A stretch of DNA of 64,000 nt from Paenibacillus catalpae (GTDB lineage: Bacteria > Bacillota > Bacilli > Paenibacillales > Paenibacillaceae). The notes under the pieces were generated by a model. That model had not been told where the DNA came from and searched no databases. It saw only the letters and a list, made by a program, of their open reading frames with translations. Shown piece by piece: positions 59,770 to 64,000 of this stretch. The position numbers and the translations under genes are program-made. Numbering within the stretch: the first letter of the stretch is position 1; every line of letters begins with the position of its first letter. The DNA lies in contig NZ_FOMT01000003.1 in assembly GCF_900112695.1 (NCBI RefSeq), positions 310,001 through 374,000 on the forward strand, read 5' to 3'.

Positions 59770-59865
59770 TCAGCCTGACTTAAAAATTTACCCATTCTTC
59801 ATGAAATCGTGATAAAATAAGGTTGAAAAATTGTGTGTCCCAGGCTGGACAGGCTGGAGGTTATC

Positions 59866-60585
59866 ATGTCGCATAAAGTGCTGGTTATTGAAGATGAACC
59901 AACATTAGCTCGGCTTTTGTCGTATAATCTGACGCAAGAAGGCTATACCACGACGGTTATTGATCATGGGGCGACAGGGCTGCAGACCGCTTTGCAGCGC
60001 ACCTTTGATTTAATTATTCTGGATATCATGCTGCCAGGCTTGAATGGGTTTGAAATATTAACGCGCCTTCGTCAGAACGGCGTAAAGACTCCGATTATTA
60101 TTTTGACGGCACGTAATGCGGAGGAAGAAGTCGTTCAAGGGCTGAAGCACGGTGCTGACGACTATATCACGAAGCCGTTTGGCGTTGCAGAATTGCTGGC
60201 TCGGGTATCGGCCGTATTGCGCCGGACACAGCTGGATGATGTGGTGCCGATTGAAACATCGGAGAAGGTTATTACAGCCGGAGACTTGTCGATCTATCCG
60301 GAGAAGTACGAAGTGATTCTTAACGGAGAGACCGTACCGCTTCGTCCGAAGGAATTCGAGGTTCTTCTGTACCTGGTTCAACGTCCCGGGATGGTCATTA
60401 CCCGCGATGATCTGATGAATGTGGTATGGGGCTTTGATTACATCGGCGGCCAGCGTACGGTTGACGTTCACGTCAGCTCACTCCGCAAGAAGCTGGAATT
60501 AGGCCAGACGGTACAGATCGAATCGATTCGCGGCGTTGGTTATAAACTCGTTATGTCAAAAAAACTCGTCACACCAAAGGGATAA
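59866..60585 (+). CDS. OmpR/PhoP-type response regulator
   Basis: This 239-residue regulator has a receiver domain with E-D-E, phosphoacceptor Asp in L-D-I-M-L-P near residue 54 and Lys in T-K-P-F. A winged-helix DNA-binding domain follows (R-P-K-E-F-E-V-L-L, V-D-V-H-V-S-S-L-R-K-K, I-R-G-V-G-Y-K). ATG 59866 has GGAGG upstream; the frame also extends to 59833 without support. It is the presumed partner of the preceding PhoR-like kinase. Its final codons overlap a terminator hairpin. Confidence 0.9.
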   Translation: MSHKVLVIEDEPTLARLLSYNLTQEGYTTTVIDHGATGLQTALQRTFDLIILDIMLPGLNGFEILTRLRQNGVKTPIIILTARNAEEEVVQGLKHGADDYITKPFGVAELLARVSAVLRRTQLDDVVPIETSEKVITAGDLSIYPEKYEVILNGETVPLRPKEFEVLLYLVQRPGMVITRDDLMNVVWGFDYIGGQRTVDVHVSSLRKKLELGQTVQIESIRGVGYKLVMSKKLVTPKG

Positions 60586-60602
60586 GGTGGACGAGTTTTT
60601 TT
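60558..60602. terminator. Bidirectional terminator between the regulator and AraC genes
   Basis: AAAACTCGTC with GACGAGTTTT plus CACC/GGTG pairing; A- and T-runs on the two sides serve both converging genes. The stem begins within the last codons of the response regulator. Confidence 0.88.
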
Positions 60603-60611
60603 CGTGTGCCG

Positions 60612-61520
60612 CTATTGTCTGTTCCAATCGAGCATCTTGCGCTGGAATTGCTTGGGCGAGCAGTCATTGTATTTCTTGAACATTTTATAGAAGTGGGCCA
60701 TGTTCGGCATGCCGATCCGCTCTCCAACCTCGGTAATGCTCAAATCCTTTGTCAGAAGAATACGTTCTGCCCATTTGATCTTCCGGTAGTTCACAAATTC
60801 GGTGAATGACATGCCAATCGTCTTTTTGAAAAATTTAACGAAGTAATAATAGCTCATATTGGCGATCCGGCATACCTCCTCCACCTGAATGCGGTCGGTC
60901 AGCCGGTTCTCGACGTAGTCCAGGACGGGCTTCAGCCGGAGACGGTCGAAGTCATCCTGCTCGGCGAGCATCTTCCGGTGATCGTTGCGCAGCAGCGTCA
61001 GGAGGATCTGCTTGATCAGAACGCTTACGGCAATCTCATAACCGGTCTCCTTGCGGTCTGCTTCATGATGAAGCTCGCGGATAAAGTCGCCGATCTGCTT
61101 CTTCACCTTGCTGTTCTCCTGGAAAATATAATTGGCCTGGCTAAGCGAATTCTCTGTTTCCGAGAAATAACGCATGTAAGCAATGGTGCTTTGATCGAAA
61201 AAGGGCTCGAGCTCGAACTGCAGCACGATATAATCGAGATTCCCGACGCTCTTGTCGCGATGCAGCTGCGAGGCGCCAATCATAATGATGTCGCCTGCTT
61301 CAAGGTGGTAGCTTTCTTCCTCAATGTCAACATCCAGCTTGCCTTTTATAATATAGAGCAGCTCAAGCTGCCGGTGATAATGCCAATTGGTGAAATCGTC
61401 ATCCTTTCGAATCGGCTGCCAGACACGCAAGGATAACAAAGGGTTTTCATAGACAACTTTTTCGTTAAACGGCTCCACCCTTGCTGGTCCCACCTTACGT
61501 AGAAGTTTAGCTCTGCACAT
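60612..61520 (-). CDS. AraC-family transcriptional regulator with cupin domain
   Basis: This protein of up to 302 residues has an N-terminal cupin (W-H-Y-H-R-Q-L-E-L-L-Y, E-A-G-D-I-I-M-I) that probably binds a sugar or metal-linked ligand. A C-terminal AraC DNA-binding domain follows at about 195-295 (Y-Y-Y-F-V-K-F-F-K-K, H-F-Y-K-M-F-K-K). ATG 61520 has no clear ribosome-binding site; starts at GTG codons about 10-15 codons downstream are possible. Its neighbours do not reveal its target; the divergent 2-hydroxyacid dehydrogenase gene is a candidate. Confidence 0.88.
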   Translation of the reverse strand: MCRAKLLRKVGPARVEPFNEKVVYENPLLSLRVWQPIRKDDDFTNWHYHRQLELLYIIKGKLDVDIEEESYHLEAGDIIMIGASQLHRDKSVGNLDYIVLQFELEPFFDQSTIAYMRYFSETENSLSQANYIFQENSKVKKQIGDFIRELHHEADRKETGYEIAVSVLIKQILLTLLRNDHRKMLAEQDDFDRLRLKPVLDYVENRLTDRIQVEEVCRIANMSYYYFVKFFKKTIGMSFTEFVNYRKIKWAERILLTKDLSITEVGERIGMPNMAHFYKMFKKYNDCSPKQFQRKMLDWNRQ

Positions 61521-61641
61521 GCCGTCAAAGCGATATGCAGCCTTTCTTCATTGTAGTGGGCTTCAGCCTTAAAGGCAACCATTCGCCAAATCACTTTGGA
61601 CATAGGTATAATAGAATCATAACCTGAGAGGAGTTGACGGC

Positions 61642-62616
61642 ATGCGGCCAAAAGTATACATATCATCTAAAGTATCCGATGAGGTGAAAGCTTACCTCGA
61701 TCAGTATTGTGAATGCGAAATGTGGCAGAATCCGGAGAGAGCCATTACCGGGCAGGAGCTTGCCGAACAAATCGGGGACGCAGAAGGGCTGATTGCAGCC
61801 GGCAATGCAATCAGCGAACGGCTGCTCAGTGCGGCGCCCAAGCTGAGAGCGGTCAGCAATATTTCGGTAGGCTACAATCATAATGATCTGGACGCCATGA
61901 AAAAGCGCGGTATTATCGGCACGCATACGCCTTATGTGCTGGACGATACGGTAGCGGATCTGACGCTTGCCCTTATGCTGGCGGCTGCCAGAAGAGTAAC
62001 GGAGCTGCACAATCTGGTACGCGGCGGCGGCTGGCAGCGTGGTGTCGGCGAGCAGCTGTTTGGTCTTGATGTGCATCATGCAAAGCTTGGCATTATCGGC
62101 ATGGGCCGGATTGGTGAAAAGATTGCGAAGCGGGCGAAATTCGGCTTTGACATGGAAGTCTCCTACTATAACCGCAGCCGCAAGCCGGACACGGAAGAAC
62201 GGCTTGGCGTGAACTACCTGCCGCTGAATGACGTGCTGGAGCAGTCGGATTTTATCGTCCTGATGACACCGCTGACGGCGGAGACCAAGCATATGATTGG
62301 CGAAGAGCAGTTCAATCGGATGAAACGCAGCGCAATCTTTATCAACGTATCACGCGGCGAGACGGTTGATGAAGCGGCGCTGATCGAAACGCTGCGCAGC
62401 AAGCGGATTTATGCGGCGGGTCTGGATGTATACGAGAAGGAACCGGTCAGCCCGGACAATCCGCTGCTTCAGCTCGATAATGTCGTGACGCTGCCGCATA
62501 TCGGCTCGGCTACGAAGAAGACGAGAGATGATATGGCGATGCTCGCTGCCCGCAACCTGGTGGATGCGTTATACGGCAGAGAGCCGCAATATGTGATACC
62601 GGAACTAAAGAACTAA
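61642..62616 (+). CDS. D-2-hydroxyacid dehydrogenase (glyoxylate/hydroxypyruvate reductase type)
   Basis: This 324-residue NAD(P)-dependent enzyme reduces 2-keto acids such as glyoxylate, hydroxypyruvate or 2-ketogluconate in the known family. The cofactor-binding motif G-M-G-R-I-G is near residue 153. Catalytic Arg is in N-V-S-R-G, Glu in Y-E-K-E-P and His in L-P-H-I-G-S-A-T. ATG 61642 follows GAGAGGAG. It stands divergent from an AraC regulator gene and is closed by a bidirectional terminator. Confidence 0.92.
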   Translation: MRPKVYISSKVSDEVKAYLDQYCECEMWQNPERAITGQELAEQIGDAEGLIAAGNAISERLLSAAPKLRAVSNISVGYNHNDLDAMKKRGIIGTHTPYVLDDTVADLTLALMLAAARRVTELHNLVRGGGWQRGVGEQLFGLDVHHAKLGIIGMGRIGEKIAKRAKFGFDMEVSYYNRSRKPDTEERLGVNYLPLNDVLEQSDFIVLMTPLTAETKHMIGEEQFNRMKRSAIFINVSRGETVDEAALIETLRSKRIYAAGLDVYEKEPVSPDNPLLQLDNVVTLPHIGSATKKTRDDMAMLAARNLVDALYGREPQYVIPELKN

Positions 62617-62629
62617 TCTCATAAAAGAG

Positions 62630-62664
62630 AAGGAGCCTCTGCTTGCTGCAGAGGCTTCCTTTAT
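62630..62664. terminator. Bidirectional terminator after the dehydrogenase
   Basis: GGAGCCTCTGC with GCAGAGGCTTCC around a 5-base loop, then T-rich sequence; the A-rich left side allows use by the convergent gene, which overlaps its last bases. Confidence 0.85.
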
Positions 62665-63209
62665 TTCAGGTCGTCACGGGCGGTTCGGCCGTTTCCAAAC
62701 ATTTTCGAAGGATTCACTTCGCTTTCTTTAGCAGTAATGGAGCTGGATATGAGCTTGAAGACCGATGTTTTGCTGCCCATGGACGATACATACCGCTCCA
62801 GGTGGCTCTTCGCGAGCGGCCGGTCGAAGTAGCCGGGAACATATTTGTTCAGCATCACCTGCATGGCCGCAGTTGCTTCGTCCCAATCGGTTACCTTCAT
62901 GATGGTGCCGTAGATCACTGCGCTCATATAAGCGGTGTCGACATGGGCAGGCGTCGGGTCGGCAATGGTGCCATACTCTTCGCTGACGGTGAAGCAGGCT
63001 TCGGGGTTGTCAGCAATCATGTCGATTTTCCGTCCTTCGGAAGCCCCGTGGAAGTAGATGGCGTCATCCTTCCAGACGAAGTTTAACGGTACGACATAAG
63101 GAACATTGTCCGAGGCAAGACCAAGAAATCCGGTGCGTGCCTGCTCAAGGAAGGATTGGATTTTGCCTGTATCGGTGCAGGCTCTTTTTTGTAAGCGGAT
63201 GGGAAACAT
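62661..63209 (-). CDS. Pyridoxamine 5'-phosphate oxidase-family flavin-binding protein
   Basis: This 182-residue protein has the split-barrel fold of FMN-binding PNPOx-like proteins, with V-P-L-N-F-V-W near residue 42, I-Y-F-H-G-A-S-E-G-R-K near 53 and the C-F-T-V block. It is of the NimA-like group, not necessarily a true PNPOx. It is divergent from a MocR-type regulator that has a PLP-binding aminotransferase-like domain, an association known for vitamin B6-related genes. ATG 63209 has a weak AGGAAT-type site. Its exact reaction is unknown. Confidence 0.85.
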   Translation of the reverse strand: MFPIRLQKRACTDTGKIQSFLEQARTGFLGLASDNVPYVVPLNFVWKDDAIYFHGASEGRKIDMIADNPEACFTVSEEYGTIADPTPAHVDTAYMSAVIYGTIMKVTDWDEATAAMQVMLNKYVPGYFDRPLAKSHLERYVSSMGSKTSVFKLISSSITAKESEVNPSKMFGNGRTARDDLK

Positions 63210-63276
63210 CGTTCATTCCTGCCTTTCTGTCGGTTGATTGTGTTATTATTGTAGAAGGAATCTGTCCTTGTCAAAA

Positions 63277-63307
63277 GGTACAGTTTTGTTGAAAATAAGG
63301 GGTACAG
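63277..63307. promoter_or_regulatory. Direct repeats, candidate MocR operator
   Basis: GGTACAG occurs at 63277-63283 and 63301-63307, 24 bases apart in the same orientation, and AATCTGTCC (63259-63267) resembles an inverted third copy. It lies between the divergent genes. Direct-repeat operators are usual for MocR/PdxR/GabR regulators. Confidence 0.5.
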
Positions 63308-63325
63308 ATTGGAGGCAGCCATGTC

Positions 63326-64000
63326 ATGATTAGCGTGACGCCGGAATTGGATAATGAAAGTAATATTCCGCTGTATCAGCAGCTTTTTATCTATTTGAAG
63401 AGACAGATTGAATCGGGCATGGTGCAGGAGAATGACCGTCTGCCCTCGATCCGCCAGCTGTCCTCTTATTTGTCCGTCAGCAAAAATACCGTCGAATCGG
63501 CTTATCAGCAGCTTCTGGCGGAAGGCTATATCCAGAGCAGGCTTCGCAGCGGATTATATGTTATGCCGCTGGATAAGCTCGAGAGGGCAGCAAGCCAGAA
63601 GCTCGCAAGTGCTGAGGCTGCACAAAAATCGGAAGAGATACCCCCTCATGCGATAAATTTCGAATACGGCGACGTAGAGCTGGAGCATTTTCCCGTACGG
63701 CTGTGGAAGAAATGTCTCGTGGATGCGCTGGAAGAATGTACAACGGAGGTATACGGCTACGGTGACCGACAAGGCCATGCGGGGCTTAGGGCGGAGATCG
63801 CCCGATATTTGTACCAGTCACGCGGAGTGGTATGCGCTCCGGATCAAATCTTCTTAAGTGCCGGGACACAGACAACGGTCAGCCTGCTCGCCCAGCTGCT
63901 GCCTTTGCCAGAGGAAATCGCGATGGAGGAGCCGGGTTATAACGGGGTCAGAACGGTGCTGCTGAATATGGGCCGGAAGATAATTCCGGTTCCGTTAGAC
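63326..64000 (+). CDS. MocR/PdxR-type GntR regulator with aminotransferase domain, partial
   Basis: The first 225 codons are seen and the gene continues past the window. Residues 10-80 are a GntR winged helix (I-P-L-Y-Q-Q-L, L-P-S-I-R-Q-L-S, V-S-K-N-T-V-E-S-A-Y). From about residue 110 an aminotransferase class I-like domain begins (Y-G-D-R-Q-G-H-A-G-L-R, F-L-S-A-G-T-Q-T-T). Such chimeras bind PLP and regulate B6 or aminobutyrate genes. ATG 63326 lies ten bases after GGAGG. It probably controls the divergent PNPOx-like gene and itself. Confidence 0.9.
   Translation, partial: MISVTPELDNESNIPLYQQLFIYLKRQIESGMVQENDRLPSIRQLSSYLSVSKNTVESAYQQLLAEGYIQSRLRSGLYVMPLDKLERAASQKLASAEAAQKSEEIPPHAINFEYGDVELEHFPVRLWKKCLVDALEECTTEVYGYGDRQGHAGLRAEIARYLYQSRGVVCAPDQIFLSAGTQTTVSLLAQLLPLPEEIAMEEPGYNGVRTVLLNMGRKIIPVPLD

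Overview
The window looks like chromosome of an endospore-forming, Gram-positive Bacillota of the Paenibacillus type. Pointers are GerE, a KatX-like spore catalase, a YhcN-type sporulation lipoprotein, CgeB-type spore glycosyltransferases, an SLH-domain surface protein, two YesM/YesN-type two-component systems beside sugar ABC transporters, a FapR operator before fabH, strong AGGAGG ribosome-binding sites with frequent TTG/GTG starts, and many hairpin-plus-T-run terminators. No tRNA, rRNA, insertion sequence, prophage or CRISPR array was seen. The species call is inference.

Layout. 1-8.6 kb: end of a cheX-like gene, a short-chain dehydrogenase, a DEAD-box helicase, an SLH protein behind an unusually structured leader, ecsAB, an aminotransferase and an AraC regulator behind a repeat-rich leader. 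8.7-9.6 kb: a 110-bp inverted repeat and psd. 9.8-24 kb: the most unusual part, a putative spore-surface glycoconjugate locus. It holds a GT4 glycosyltransferase, a 1926-residue protein made of about 160 ten-residue repeats, a GT2, a sugar nucleotidyltransferase, a second GT2, three small helical proteins, a very basic small protein and two CgeB-like proteins. Four of these otherwise unrelated proteins share a tetrapeptide (aromatic-x-x-Gly) repeat tag. 24-28.2 kb: FapR-controlled fabH, a YhcN-type lipoprotein, gerE with a good sigma-K promoter, and katX.

28.4-37.1 kb: a YesN/YesM pair, a binding-protein-dependent sugar transporter and a GH127 beta-L-arabinofuranosidase, with a probable cre site; this looks like uptake and hydrolysis of plant-derived arabinosides. 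37.5-44.8 kb: a membrane-anchored TPR protein, an orphan sensor kinase, and a SWIM-protein/SNF2-helicase pair. 45-53.5 kb: a second transporter operon, its own YesM/YesN pair and a NagZ-type GH3 enzyme, suggesting amino-sugar uptake and recycling. A 119-bp near-palindrome plus a terminator-like hairpin separate its binding-protein gene from the permeases.

53.6-64 kb: mostly housekeeping and regulatory genes: aldo/keto reductase, NUDIX hydrolase, YfbR-like nucleotidase, a kinase with an MpsC-like (DUF2294) N-terminus, a bile acid:Na+ symporter-family carrier, a PhoR/PhoP-like kinase-regulator pair, an AraC regulator, a 2-hydroxyacid dehydrogenase, and a flavin-binding protein divergent from a MocR-type regulator that runs off the window.

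The best candidates for something undescribed are the 9.8-24 kb glycan/repeat-protein locus with its shared glycine-zipper-like tag, and several cis-acting RNA or DNA structures: the 2.6-kb leader, the paired leader motif at 7.7 and 37.4 kb, and the palindromes at 8.7 and 46.4 kb.
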